Source of the DNA: Pseudomonadota bacterium
Lineage (GTDB): Bacteria; Pseudomonadota; Alphaproteobacteria; Rhodospirillales; Magnetospirillaceae
Assembly (NCBI GenBank): GCA_021847015.1
Contig: JAJZVW010000029.1
Location: 1 to 38,543 of the forward strand
Direction of reading: 5' to 3'
Length of the DNA stretch: 38,543 nucleotides
Positions 1 to 8,618 of this stretch are shown in pieces; the first letter of the stretch is position 1, and every line of letters starts with the position of its first letter. The position numbers were made by a program, and so were the translations under genes. The notes under the pieces are model-generated. The model was not told the DNA's origin, searched no databases, and was given only the letters and a program-made list of their open reading frames with translations.

Positions 1-126
1 GGCATCAGGGCATGTTGTCATCCCGAGGGAGCGGAGCGACTGAGGGATCTTTCACGCGAAAGTGCCGGAAAGATCCCTCGCCGTCGGCTCGGGATGACAG
101 CGAAAAATGCATAATGAGAACCGCTG
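1..126 (-). mobile_element. MITE-like repeat element, copy A (cut by window edge)
   Basis: This is the reverse-oriented counterpart of the complete element at 36711-36854. By eye it differs at about four of 126 positions. It ends with the 18-bp terminal inverted repeat at 109-126 (ends GAGAACCGCTG). The window begins at what would be base 19 of the element, so the opposite 18-bp terminus should lie just upstream. The interior is itself palindromic (GTCATCCCGAG ... CTCGGGATGAC). The 9 bases at 127-135 (GGCTAAGGG) are the predicted right target duplication. Confidence 0.8.
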
Positions 127-134
127 GGCTAAGG

Positions 135-178
135 GCGTGAAAAGTCCCTCGGCTTCGCTCGGGACGACAACGAAAAAT
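135..178. repeat. Partial REP-like unit
   Basis: A short half-unit of the palindromic repeat (GTCCCTCGG ... CTCGGGACGAC followed by AACGAAAAAT). It resembles the right half of copy A, including the CGAAAAAT segment, but has no terminal inverted repeat. It lies between copy A and the start of the binding-protein gene. The rest of the leader up to 290 shows nothing else I can name. Confidence 0.5.
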
Positions 179-290
179 CCCGTGACAGGAGCCGCTGGAC
201 CCGCTGGCCGAACGGCCGGCCGGGGCCTTGCCTTCGGCGCATGACCTCCGCCGGATTCGCCCGCGTCGCCCACCCGGCTAACCTGGGGGG

Positions 291-1520
291 ATGAACCGCC
301 GGGCTTTCCTCGCGGGTTCGGCCGCCGCGGCGGGCGTGCCCTTGCTCACTCCGATCCCGGCCCTCGGCGGACCGCGCCCCATACGCGTGGGCCTCCTGCT
401 CCCGCTCTCCGGGCCGCACGCCGCGCTGGGCCATTCGCTGCGGGAATCGGCGGCCGTCGCCCTCGACGAGATCAACCGCATCCTGCGCCGTTCGCACGGA
501 CGGATGGCCTCGGTGTCGGCATTCGTCGAGGATATCGGATCCAGTCCGGCGCGTTTCCGCCGCGCCCTGTCGCATCTGGTGGCCGGCGCCCGGGTGGCAA
601 GCGTCTTCGGCCTATGTCCGACCGGCCTGAGAGCGGAGATGCGGGCCATCGTCGACCGCCACGATTCCCTGTTCTGGGACCCGGCCCCCACCGCGGGCGG
701 CGAATGCTCCGGGCGCGTCATCCATGGCGGCCCCACACCCTACCAAAGCCTGAACCATCTGGTACCGTGGATGGCCGAGCAGGTCGGCGGCCGCTTCCTG
801 CTGGTGGGAACCGACCGGCCCTGGCCGGCGGAATTGGTGCGGGTGGGGCGGGAGATGGTCCTGGAGGCGGGAGCCACCCCGGTCGGCCCGGCCGAGCTGT
901 TCCCTCCCGGCCACACCGATTTCGCCGACACCCTCGCCCGCATCCGCCGCCAGGACATCGACGTGGTCCTCTCGGCCTTGACCGGCGCCTCGGCGGTCGC
1001 CTTTTTCCTTCAATACCGGGCGGCGGGATTCGATCCCCGCCGAACCCCCATCGCCAGCCCGACCCTGACCGAAGCGGTCGCCGGCGCGGCCACGCCGAAG
1101 GCGGTGGCGGGAACCATCGCCGCGGCACCCTACTTCGCCGACTGGATGTCGCCGGCCAACACCCTGTTCATCCAGCGGCTCCGCCGGCACGCGGCCGGCG
1201 CCGTCCGCCCCGACGCGATGGCCGAGGCCCTGTGGTTCCAGATTCACCAGTTCGCGGCGGCCGCGCTGGCCATGGATTTGCGCGAAATCGTGCCGGTCAA
1301 CATCCGCGAGGCCGCCAAAGGGTCCCGCATCGACGCGCCGGAGGGGCCGGTGCGGATCGAGAGCGACACCCTCTACACGCGCCTGTGGCCGAAGATCGCG
1401 GTGGTGGAACACTCAGGGCGGTTCCGGGTGCTGGCGTGCGCGGACGAGCCGGTGCGCCCCCTTCCCTTTTGGGGTTGGCCGGGGAAGGCGTGCGTCGATG
1501 CCGCGGTCGTCGAGCGGTGA
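291..1520 (+). CDS. TAT-exported periplasmic binding protein, UrtA/AmiC-like
   Basis: The 409-residue product begins with a twin-arginine signal (MNRRAFLAG, then an Ala/Gly-rich hydrophobic stretch to about residue 27). It continues as a type-I periplasmic binding fold (IRVGLLLPLSGPHAALG, about residues 32-48). The fold, and phrases such as the FGLCPTGLR region near residue 105 and the mid-protein PxHTDF and RQDIDVVLS motifs, resemble the UrtA/AmiC/FmdD branch of branched-chain amide and amino-acid binders. No permease or ATPase genes accompany it, so the ligand is unknown and it may act as a sensor or orphan receptor. The start has a G-run immediately upstream but no well-spaced Shine-Dalgarno. 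Its last 108 bases overlap, antiparallel, the 3' end of the ligase gene. Function as a ligand binder is likely; urea specificity is not shown. Confidence 0.8.
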   Translation: MNRRAFLAGSAAAAGVPLLTPIPALGGPRPIRVGLLLPLSGPHAALGHSLRESAAVALDEINRILRRSHGRMASVSAFVEDIGSSPARFRRALSHLVAGARVASVFGLCPTGLRAEMRAIVDRHDSLFWDPAPTAGGECSGRVIHGGPTPYQSLNHLVPWMAEQVGGRFLLVGTDRPWPAELVRVGREMVLEAGATPVGPAELFPPGHTDFADTLARIRRQDIDVVLSALTGASAVAFFLQYRAAGFDPRRTPIASPTLTEAVAGAATPKAVAGTIAAAPYFADWMSPANTLFIQRLRRHAAGAVRPDAMAEALWFQIHQFAAAALAMDLREIVPVNIREAAKGSRIDAPEGPVRIESDTLYTRLWPKIAVVEHSGRFRVLACADEPVRPLPFWGWPGKACVDAAVVER

Positions 1521-2906
1521 CGGCGCCTTTTCCCCGGGCCAGGCCCGCGCCGCCAGACCGATGGCCACCATCCACAGGATGACGCTGCTCGACGGCATGT
1601 TGGACAGCATGGACTGCTCGGTGATTCCGCTGAGCATGGCGTACAGCAGCAGGATGTCGCGCGGAGCCTCCGGCCGGCGCATGAACATCCGCAACTGCGC
1701 GAACAGGGTCCCCAGCAGCGGCAGGGTCCCCGCCAGGCCGACATAGAGAAGCGCCTGGAGGTAGGCGTTGTGGGCGTGGGTGATCTTCCACGGGGCGAAG
1801 CCCTTGAACACCTCCATGCCCGACGCGTGGCCATGGCCGAGGAACGGCGCATCCCAGATCCTGTCGATGGCGTAGGGCCAAATCACCAGGCGGCCGGACA
1901 GGCTCAGTATCTCGTTCGACGACCCCGATCGCGACACCAGTTCCAGCAGGTCCCGGGGCAGAAAATTGGCGAAGCCGGCCACCGATTCCATCATCAGGAC
2001 GAGGCCGGCGCAGACCAGCAGCACCGGCCCCATCAACAGCGCCCCGCCCTTGCGGTAGGAGACGAACCCCAGCACGGACGCCACCATCGCCATCACCGGA
2101 ATGCGGGAATGGGTGAGCAGAGCCGTCACCGCTCCCGCGCATCCCAGCACCAGGAGCAGGAAGCGCGCGCCGCCACGCCGGCTGCGCACCCGCAGGGCCA
2201 GGCACGCATAGGTGAACAGGGACGATATCTCGGCCAGGGGAATGGGATGGTCGGTCAGGCCGCGCAGGCGGTCGGGCTCGCCGGTGCTGCCCGGACTGGT
2301 GCCCGAAACGCCCATGGCGAAGGGCGCGATGGCCAGCGAGGGAAGGACGATCGCCCCGCAGCCCAAGGCCATCGCCAGCAGCAGATCCTTGTCGTCCAGC
2401 ATGTCGGCGCACGCGAAAGCGAAGGGGAACATCATCAGGAACGACGCGCTGGCGAGGAAGCTGTAGTTCGGCGTCGGCGACCACAGGGACGAAGCCGCCA
2501 TGATGAGCAGGAACGTCAGGGCCAGCCAGCCCGGCGGCTCCGCCACAAGCTTCAGGACACTGGGCATGCGCATCACCCCCGCCACGCCGCAGCCCAGCCA
2601 CACCACGCCTTTCATCAGCACTTGCCAGTCCCAGGACTTGTCGGCCCAATTGCGGGCGCGGAAACTGGCGTCGGTGACGAACAGCAGCACCGCGAGCGCG
2701 ACGACGAACGCCCACCGTTCGCCGGCCAGCAAGGCCACGCCCACCGGCGCCAGGGACGCGGCCACGGCGACCACCAGGGGCAAGGCCAGCATCAGCGGCT
2801 GGTCCGGCATCAGCGCCGCCGCCGCCATGGCGGCGGCGAACGCCGCCAAGGCGACCGTCACCGCGACCACGGCGACGGGAGGAAGGTTCACACCGGACCG
2901 GCCCAT
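1413..2906 (-). CDS. O-antigen ligase / Wzy-like polymerase membrane protein
   Basis: The 497-residue protein has roughly ten or more hydrophobic segments spread along its length. A large loop in the C-terminal half carries the HGHASGMEVF and HAHNAYLQALLYVGLAG segments. The H-x-HN-x-Y-L motif is typical of the Wzy_C / O-antigen ligase superfamily, which polymerises or transfers lipid-linked polysaccharide at the periplasmic face. It is the last gene of a minus-strand EPS operon, 88 bases after the GT2 gene. The final ~39 residues are hydrophilic, Pro/Lys/Arg-rich and encoded antisense to the upstream binding-protein gene. This tail is probably dispensable. Polymerase versus ligase cannot be decided from sequence. 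Confidence 0.85.
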   Translation of the reverse strand: MGRSGVNLPPVAVVAVTVALAAFAAAMAAAALMPDQPLMLALPLVVAVAASLAPVGVALLAGERWAFVVALAVLLFVTDASFRARNWADKSWDWQVLMKGVVWLGCGVAGVMRMPSVLKLVAEPPGWLALTFLLIMAASSLWSPTPNYSFLASASFLMMFPFAFACADMLDDKDLLLAMALGCGAIVLPSLAIAPFAMGVSGTSPGSTGEPDRLRGLTDHPIPLAEISSLFTYACLALRVRSRRGGARFLLLVLGCAGAVTALLTHSRIPVMAMVASVLGFVSYRKGGALLMGPVLLVCAGLVLMMESVAGFANFLPRDLLELVSRSGSSNEILSLSGRLVIWPYAIDRIWDAPFLGHGHASGMEVFKGFAPWKITHAHNAYLQALLYVGLAGTLPLLGTLFAQLRMFMRRPEAPRDILLLYAMLSGITEQSMLSNMPSSSVILWMVAIGLAARAWPGEKAPSPLDDRGIDARLPRPTPKGKGAHRLVRARQHPEPP

Positions 2907-2994
2907 GGCGACACCTGGCGGAGGTTGAACGGCGCGGCTTGCCCGGAAGGCACCGGCCGCGCGGCGGGACCGCGCACCCGGTCCGGGCCGAGGC

Positions 2995-3909
2995 TCATGG
3001 CAGGGGACGAATCTTCGCCCGCGCCGGTCCGGCGCGGTTGAGCAGGTAGCCCAGCATCACGCCCGCTCGGTAATACCGAACGCGGAACAGGGTGGCGATC
3101 GCGCGGCGCCGATGGTCGCCCTTCGCCAGCACCGGGGTGGTCAGCAGGTGGGCGCATTTCCACAGCGGCGGCAGCGCCATGCCGCAGGTGTAAAGCGCCC
3201 ACCGCATCCGCGGCCACGCCTTCTCTCCCAGATAGTTCCAGCTATGCCAAGCGGTGCGGTCGGCCTTCCCCTTCAGTTCGTTCCACGTCCTCCGCGCCGG
3301 ATGGCGCACCAGCACGTCGGGGGCGAAGCCGATGCGGAAGCCCTTGGCCCAGGCACGGCGCCCCCATTCCAGGTCTTCGGGGAAGGCGCCGTTGCGGAAG
3401 GGGCCCACGGTCGCGAACACCTCGCGGCTCACCATGATGTTGGCCCCGGCCGAGAAATGCTTGCGGCAGACGTAGCGCCGCTGCTCGAATCCGAACGTCT
3501 TGTCCAGCAGCTCGGCATCGGTGGGATGGGCCTCGTCGGCGCAGAACACCCGGATTTCGCCACCGACGATATCGACGCCCCGGCCGCTCCGCAGATGACG
3601 CACTCCGTTGGCGATCCAGTCCGGTTCGGGCCGGCAATCCGAATCCGTGAAAGCGAGGATGTCCCCCGTCGTCAGGGCCGCCCCGCGGTTGCGGGCGCTG
3701 CCGCAGCCCCGTTCGGCCTCGCTGGCGGCCGACGCCAGCGGGAAGCGGGCGACGACGTCGTCGATGGGGATGTCCGAACCGTTGTCCACCACCAGGACCC
3801 GGTATCTGTCGCGGGGGTAGGTCTGTCTCTCCAGCAGATCGAGACAGATGGCCAGCCGCTCGCGGTCGTTCAGGTGCGGGATGATGACATCGACGAAAGG
3901 CAGGTGCAT
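2995..3909 (-). CDS. Family 2 glycosyltransferase (GT-A)
   Basis: This 304-residue enzyme starts with VDVIIPHLNDRERL, the nucleotide-sugar-binding beta strand of GT2 enzymes. The DxD-type metal site is in AFTDSDCRPEPDW at about residues 87-99. The GGEIRVF strand follows, and then the acceptor/catalytic-base region PEDLEWGRRAWAKG. A weakly hydrophobic C-terminus (ALYTCGMALPPLW) may contact the membrane. I chose the ATG at 3909 because it has a GGAGAAGG Shine-Dalgarno about 6 bases upstream. The open frame extends much farther upstream, but only as a shadow of the GT4 gene. It lies 29 bases downstream of the GT4 gene in the same operon, so it probably adds one sugar to the EPS repeat unit. Confidence 0.87.
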   Translation of the reverse strand: MHLPFVDVIIPHLNDRERLAICLDLLERQTYPRDRYRVLVVDNGSDIPIDDVVARFPLASAASEAERGCGSARNRGAALTTGDILAFTDSDCRPEPDWIANGVRHLRSGRGVDIVGGEIRVFCADEAHPTDAELLDKTFGFEQRRYVCRKHFSAGANIMVSREVFATVGPFRNGAFPEDLEWGRRAWAKGFRIGFAPDVLVRHPARRTWNELKGKADRTAWHSWNYLGEKAWPRMRWALYTCGMALPPLWKCAHLLTTPVLAKGDHRRRAIATLFRVRYYRAGVMLGYLLNRAGPARAKIRPLP

Positions 3910-3938
3910 GACCGCCTTCTCCCAACGCGATCGCGCAT

Positions 3939-5231
3939 TCACTCCGCCCCTCCCCCACCCTGCGGCGGAAAAGGATCGGCCGATGGCGGAGGATCGGAGG
4001 CCGCCAGCGGGCGATGCGCCGGTTCCCCGTTGCCGGCGATGGCGGCATACGCCGCCAGCAGGCGCGGTATCTGGTGCTCCCACGACAGGCTGCGTTCCAT
4101 CCGCTGGCGGCCGATCTCCCCCATCCGCCCCCGCAGGTCCGCGTCGGCGAGCAGGCCGAGAATCTTCTCCGCCAGGTCGCGGGCATCGTTGTCCCGAGCG
4201 TAGAGGGCGGCTTCGCCCGCCGACCGGCGGCCCTCGGTCAGGTCGAACATCACCACCGGCTTGCTCAGGGCCATGTACTCCAGGATCTTGTTCATCGTGC
4301 ATTTGTCGTTGAAACCGTTGACGGGGTCCGGAGAGACGCAGACGTCGGCCGCGCCCAGCATGGGCATCAGCACGTCGTCGTCGGCCCAGCCGGTGAACTC
4401 CACCTGCCCGGCGACGCCCAGGGCCCCCGCCATTTCCTTCAGCGCCTCCAGGCGCGGGCCGTCGCCCATCAGCACGGCGCGCACATCGGCGCGGCCCCGA
4501 TCGACGACAATGTGGCGCATGGCCTCCAGCACGTATTCGACGCCGTCCTGGCTGTTCATGACACCCACATAGGCGATCAGGTAACGGGCCCCCCGTTTGA
4601 GCGCGGGATCGGGCGCAAGCGTGCGCAGGCGGCTGAAATCCGGCCCGCTGCGCACCACGAAGACCCGGTCGGGCGCCATCCGCCCGCGCTCGATGGCGAC
4701 CTGGCGGAAGCTCTCGTTGGTGACGATGGCGACGTCGGCGGTTCGGTAGGTCAGCCGCTCCAGCCCCAGCAGCAGCCGATGCAGCATTCCCCGGCGGCCG
4801 AACTTGGCCTCGTACAGTTCCGGCGAAAGGTCGTGGTGGTCGAACAGGAATTTCTTGCCCAACAGCTTGAACGCCGCGCCGACGAGAAAGATCGTCTCGG
4901 GCGGGTTGCAGGCGTGGATGACGTCGAACCCGCGCGAGGCCAGCACCCGCCAGGCCAGCGCGAACTCCCAAAACAGGGCGGCGCCGTATTCCCTGAGATA
5001 GCCGACCAGCCCCTCGCCCTCGCGCGGCAGAGGGTGGCGCCACACGGCGATGCCGTCGATGGTCTGGTGGCCCGGCGGGCAGCCCCCGGCGGCGGGGCAG
5101 ATCACCGACACCCCCCAGCCCGCGTCACGAAGGGCGCATGCCTCCTGCCAGACCCGGCGGTCGCGGGGAACCGGCAAGTTTTCAACGATCATCAATACCT
5201 TTCCGCAACCGGAGGCCGTATCTGCGCCCAT
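3939..5231 (-). CDS. Family 4 glycosyltransferase (GT-B)
   Basis: The 430-residue GT-B enzyme has the N-terminal VLMIVENLPVPRDRRVWQEA segment common in EPS GT4 proteins. A central IHACNPPETIF strand follows, and the donor-binding C-terminal half contains YVGVMNSQDGVEYVLEA and NKILEYMALSKPVVMFD. The last carries the E of the EX7E-type motif. Such enzymes transfer sugars from NDP donors in the cytoplasm. The start at 5231 gives a short leader before the first beta strand. An internal ATG (VLM*I) with GGAAAGG five bases upstream is an alternative. It sits 35 bases after the Wzc-like gene and 29 before the GT2 gene, consistent with one transcript. Confidence 0.86.
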   Translation of the reverse strand: MGADTASGCGKVLMIVENLPVPRDRRVWQEACALRDAGWGVSVICPAAGGCPPGHQTIDGIAVWRHPLPREGEGLVGYLREYGAALFWEFALAWRVLASRGFDVIHACNPPETIFLVGAAFKLLGKKFLFDHHDLSPELYEAKFGRRGMLHRLLLGLERLTYRTADVAIVTNESFRQVAIERGRMAPDRVFVVRSGPDFSRLRTLAPDPALKRGARYLIAYVGVMNSQDGVEYVLEAMRHIVVDRGRADVRAVLMGDGPRLEALKEMAGALGVAGQVEFTGWADDDVLMPMLGAADVCVSPDPVNGFNDKCTMNKILEYMALSKPVVMFDLTEGRRSAGEAALYARDNDARDLAEKILGLLADADLRGRMGEIGRQRMERSLSWEHQIPRLLAAYAAIAGNGEPAHRPLAASDPPPSADPFPPQGGGGAE

Positions 5232-5266
5232 GGGTAACCGTTCTCTGCCGTTTCGACGGGGGAGGC

Positions 5267-7441
5267 TCAGTTGCCGTAGTACTCGGAACTGCGGAAGCAG
5301 AAATCCACGTAGTCGCTGTATTGGCGCTGGCGGTGCAGATCGACCTTGGTGAGCACGATCCCGCCCACCGTCATATCGAAGGATTTGAGGTGTTCTATCC
5401 CCGCCTCCACCGCGCGGCGCGGCGTCTTGTTCCATTCGACCACGTAGGCGGCGAAGTCGCAGTGGGCCGCCAGCAGCGCCACGTCGAAGGCGACCATGAC
5501 CGGCGGAGTGTCGATCAGGACCAGTTCGTAGGAGTCGAGCCAGCGTTCGAGGATTCCGTGGATGCGGGGATCGCCGAGAAGGCGCTGCGGGTCCTGGGTG
5601 CGTGCGCCGGAGGCGACGAAATCCAGCCCTGTCCGGGAGTCGTGGCGCACGATCTCCTCGGCCGAGGCCTGCTCGCGCAGGAAGTCCGACAGGCCGGGAA
5701 CCCGGTAGGAGTCGAGCTGGAGCGCCACCGCCGGCCGCCGGAGGTCGGCGTCGATCAGCAGGACCTTGCGCTCGGTCAGGGCCAAGCTGCGGCCCAGCCC
5801 CACCGAGAAGGCGGTCTTGCCCTCGCCGGGCAGCGAAGAGGTGACCATCACGGCCTTGTTGCTGGACTGCCGGACGTTGAGCACGGCGAGCTGGGCCGAA
5901 CGCATGGCCTCGGCGAAGACCGATTCGGGTTTGTCCACCAGATAATCCCCGGGCATGGTCCGCGCGCCGCGGCCCAGTTGGGGAATGATGCCGAGCGTAT
6001 TGAGGCCGAGCGCGTCCCGCACCTGGCGGGTGGACAGGAACCCGCTGCGGAAGCGTTCGAGCAGGAACGCGAGCGAGATGGACAGCCCCAGCGATCCGCC
6101 GAAGGCGACGCCCAGGAACAGGAAGGGCTTGGGAAAGGTCGGCTTGGCCGGAGCCGTCGCCCGCGAAGCGACGCGGGCATCGGAATCCTCGATCTGGGCG
6201 CGGTTGGTCAGCTCGGCGTAGCGGGCGAGAAAGCTGTCGAGCATGGTGTTCTTGGCCTTGATCACCTGCTGGCGCTGTTCGAGCTGGCTCATGGCCTCGT
6301 CGTTGGCCGCCGACCCGCTGTTGATCTGGCGCATGCGTTCCCTCAGCGCGTCCTCCCGCGCCTTGGCCTGCGCCGCCTTGTTGGCGAGCATGTCAACCTG
6401 GCCGGCGATCTCGCGGTTGATCTCCTGGCGGATGACGCCCAACTGGCTTTTCAGGGCTTGCAGTGCCGGACTGTCGTCGCGGTAGCCCACGGACAATTCG
6501 GCGATCTTGCCCAGAAGCCTGGCTTCTTGCTTGCGGATTTCCTGCAGGTACGGCGAACTCTCGACGAAGGTCAGCGAGGTCATCGCTGCCCCTCCCGACT
6601 TCAGCGCGCGGCGTGCCTGCTCCAGCGCCGCCTCGGCGTCGGCCCGGTCCTTCTCCACCAGGGCCAGCTCGTTGTTCAACGAGATCAGTTGCTGCGCCGC
6701 CACCACCCCCTGGTCGCGGGTGTCCACCGGGGCCAGCTTGTTCTGGCGGCGAAACTGGACCTCCTGCTCGGTGTCGCGGGCCAAGTCGGTCCGCAGCGCT
6801 TCGATCTGCTGGGTGATCCAGCCGGTGGCCAAGTGCATGTCCCTGAGCTTGGCCTCGCGCTGGTCGCGGATGTAGAGATCGGCGAAGGCGTTGGCGATCA
6901 GCGCCGCCTTCTCGGGGCTCTTGGCGATGAACCCCACCCGGATGGCGTAGGAATCGGCGCCGTTCTTCACGTAGAGCTGCCTCTGGACGTTGTCCACCGT
7001 CAGCGTATGGGCGTCCTTGCGGTCCCCGTGATCGGTCAGCGCGCGGTCGATGGCCCCCCACGGCAAGGCCAGGGGCGCGGGCAGCGAGCGCTTCTTTTCC
7101 AGGGTGGTGTTGAATTCCGGATCGCGGTCCAGGGCGAGGGCGGCCACCACCTCGCTGGCGAGGCCGCGCGAGCGGAGGATGTCCATCTCGGTCGCCACCA
7201 ACACCGTCGTCAGCGGCGGAGCGTCCGCCGTCTGCTTGGTGTTGATCAACTCCTGGGCCACCTGGGCACGGGTGTTGAGGGCGATCAGCGCTTCGGCCGC
7301 ATAGCGCGGGTGGATGAAGGTGAGGGCCAAAGCTGCCAGCCCGGTGGCCGCGGCCACAACGCCGCCGATCAGTCCCTTGCGCTGCCACAGGACCGAAAGC
7401 GCCTGGACCGAGCCGCGAGGTTCGGTGTCGTCGCCCACCAT
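5267..7441 (-). CDS. Wzc/GumC-type polysaccharide co-polymerase with BY-kinase domain
   Basis: This 724-residue inner-membrane protein has a Wzz-type N-terminus with a first membrane segment near residues 18-40. A long periplasmic coiled-coil region is rich in Gln/Glu/Arg. The second membrane segment is near 437-460, and a cytoplasmic tyrosine-kinase ATPase domain follows. The latter shows Walker A (LPGEGKT, about 535-541), Walker A' (VLLIDADLRRP, about 560) and Walker B (LVLIDTPPV, about 640). The C-terminal tail holds Tyr708, 711, 721 and 722, the cluster expected to be autophosphorylated. These proteins set chain length and couple polymerisation to export. Kinase and Wzz parts are fused as in proteobacterial Wzc. 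It opens the EPS operon, with an AGGAG Shine-Dalgarno nine bases before the ATG. A Wza-type partner is at 24258-24965. Confidence 0.93.
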   Translation of the reverse strand: MVGDDTEPRGSVQALSVLWQRKGLIGGVVAAATGLAALALTFIHPRYAAEALIALNTRAQVAQELINTKQTADAPPLTTVLVATEMDILRSRGLASEVVAALALDRDPEFNTTLEKKRSLPAPLALPWGAIDRALTDHGDRKDAHTLTVDNVQRQLYVKNGADSYAIRVGFIAKSPEKAALIANAFADLYIRDQREAKLRDMHLATGWITQQIEALRTDLARDTEQEVQFRRQNKLAPVDTRDQGVVAAQQLISLNNELALVEKDRADAEAALEQARRALKSGGAAMTSLTFVESSPYLQEIRKQEARLLGKIAELSVGYRDDSPALQALKSQLGVIRQEINREIAGQVDMLANKAAQAKAREDALRERMRQINSGSAANDEAMSQLEQRQQVIKAKNTMLDSFLARYAELTNRAQIEDSDARVASRATAPAKPTFPKPFLFLGVAFGGSLGLSISLAFLLERFRSGFLSTRQVRDALGLNTLGIIPQLGRGARTMPGDYLVDKPESVFAEAMRSAQLAVLNVRQSSNKAVMVTSSLPGEGKTAFSVGLGRSLALTERKVLLIDADLRRPAVALQLDSYRVPGLSDFLREQASAEEIVRHDSRTGLDFVASGARTQDPQRLLGDPRIHGILERWLDSYELVLIDTPPVMVAFDVALLAAHCDFAAYVVEWNKTPRRAVEAGIEHLKSFDMTVGGIVLTKVDLHRQRQYSDYVDFCFRSSEYYGN

Positions 7442-7589
7442 GTTCCGATGCTCCTGGTTTGGCGCCGAAGCGCGAGGGTTTCGGATGCGGGGAAATGACC
7501 AAGACCGAAGCGCGGGACCTGCCGTTCCTCATATCGGCATCGCGATAGGGCTCCTGCAATTTAGGCTGATGGATAGACGCCTCCGGCCT

Positions 7590-8483
7590 TCAGCTATTCT
7601 TTGTGGACTGCGCCGAAAATAAGAGAGCCCCATATCGGCCGATGGCCGCCGCCCATCGTCCCAGCACGGCGCGCCGGCCGGTCGCCCAGCCCCCGCGCGT
7701 CTCGGGCGGTTTGACCGGGTGCCACAGACGGTCGGGTTCGGCTCCCATGGTTTCGCGCACCGGCCGGAACACGAAGGTTCCCGGCGAAAGGGCGTTCCTG
7801 GCCGGCGTATTGGTATAAAAGCGGTTGCGGTTGCCGACGGCCACGAATTCACCGTCGCCGCCCATGTCCTCGATGATCAGCCCCGCGCCCTCCAGGATGG
7901 TGGGGACGGTGGCCTCGTAATGGCCGCGCCAGCCGTTGTCGTAGGCCCCCATCAGCGCCTCGATGCCCCTGCGCGAGATGCGGTAGCAGGGAAGGAACGC
8001 CCTCAGCAGACCGGACGGCAGCGGCCGTCCGGCCGGCGTGCGCACCGTCTCCCAATTCTCCCATTCCGGGTTGACCCCATAGCGGTGGACCGTCGTCGCC
8101 AGGAGGTCGGCCGGGCTGCCGGCGAAAGCGTCGAACAGGGTCCGCCATTGCCCGGAGAAATCCACGTCGTATTCCAGCACCCAGTACCGCTCGTACTCGG
8201 GGCGGCGGCGGGCGAACCACATCGCGAACAGCTCGACGTCGCGGGCCGACAGCCGCCGACCCTTGTAGGGAAAACCCAAACCGCGGATATCGGCGGCGTC
8301 GAACGCGAAAAGGCGCATGTCGGGCGGCGGCGCGTAGCCCGGCCCGGGATCGTCGCCGCGATTGTAGAGGGCGGCCACGTCCCGCCCCTCCCCGGCCTCC
8401 GCCACCAGCCGCCGGTAATGGGCGACGATGCGGCTGTCCAGGAAATGGGTCATCAGCACAACGACTTCCGCATTCCCGCCCAT
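7590..8483 (-). CDS. Unrecognised protein with EYDVDF motif, possibly GT-A-like
   Basis: About 297 residues with no signal peptide or membrane segment. I do not recognise a named family with confidence. The YWVLEYDVDFSGQW segment resembles the acidic metal-site strand of GT-A-like or DUF3405-type proteins. It is followed by a conserved-looking PCYRISRRGIEAL stretch and an EDMGGDGEFVAVGNRNRFYT stretch. Its place just upstream of the EPS operon would suit a glycan-modifying role; this is inference. The start is uncertain. A strong AGGAGG at 8502-8507 is only three bases from an in-frame GTG (8498) and 18 from the ATG chosen here; the frame is open to an ATG at 8522. Composition matches the neighbours. 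Confidence 0.65.
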   Translation of the reverse strand: MGGNAEVVVLMTHFLDSRIVAHYRRLVAEAGEGRDVAALYNRGDDPGPGYAPPPDMRLFAFDAADIRGLGFPYKGRRLSARDVELFAMWFARRRPEYERYWVLEYDVDFSGQWRTLFDAFAGSPADLLATTVHRYGVNPEWENWETVRTPAGRPLPSGLLRAFLPCYRISRRGIEALMGAYDNGWRGHYEATVPTILEGAGLIIEDMGGDGEFVAVGNRNRFYTNTPARNALSPGTFVFRPVRETMGAEPDRLWHPVKPPETRGGWATGRRAVLGRWAAAIGRYGALLFSAQSTKNS

Positions 8484-8618
8484 GGGTCCATGCCCCACGT
8501 TCCTCCTATCCCATCCGCTCACGTGGGTGCGGGAAGAGCCCGGGTCGATATGGCCCGCATGGGCATCGCCGGGAGGTCCGGGGGAATGGGCGAAAGGGGA
8601 AGGCGGATGCGAAAGGGA

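Noticed and set aside
291-1520. Urea transport operon
   Set aside because: Only the binding-protein-like gene is present; no urtBCDE permease or ATPase genes lie next to it.
3910-5043. Long N-terminal extension of the GT2 frame
   Set aside because: It overlaps the GT4 gene in another frame and is Arg/Pro-rich shadow; a good Shine-Dalgarno supports the start at 3909.
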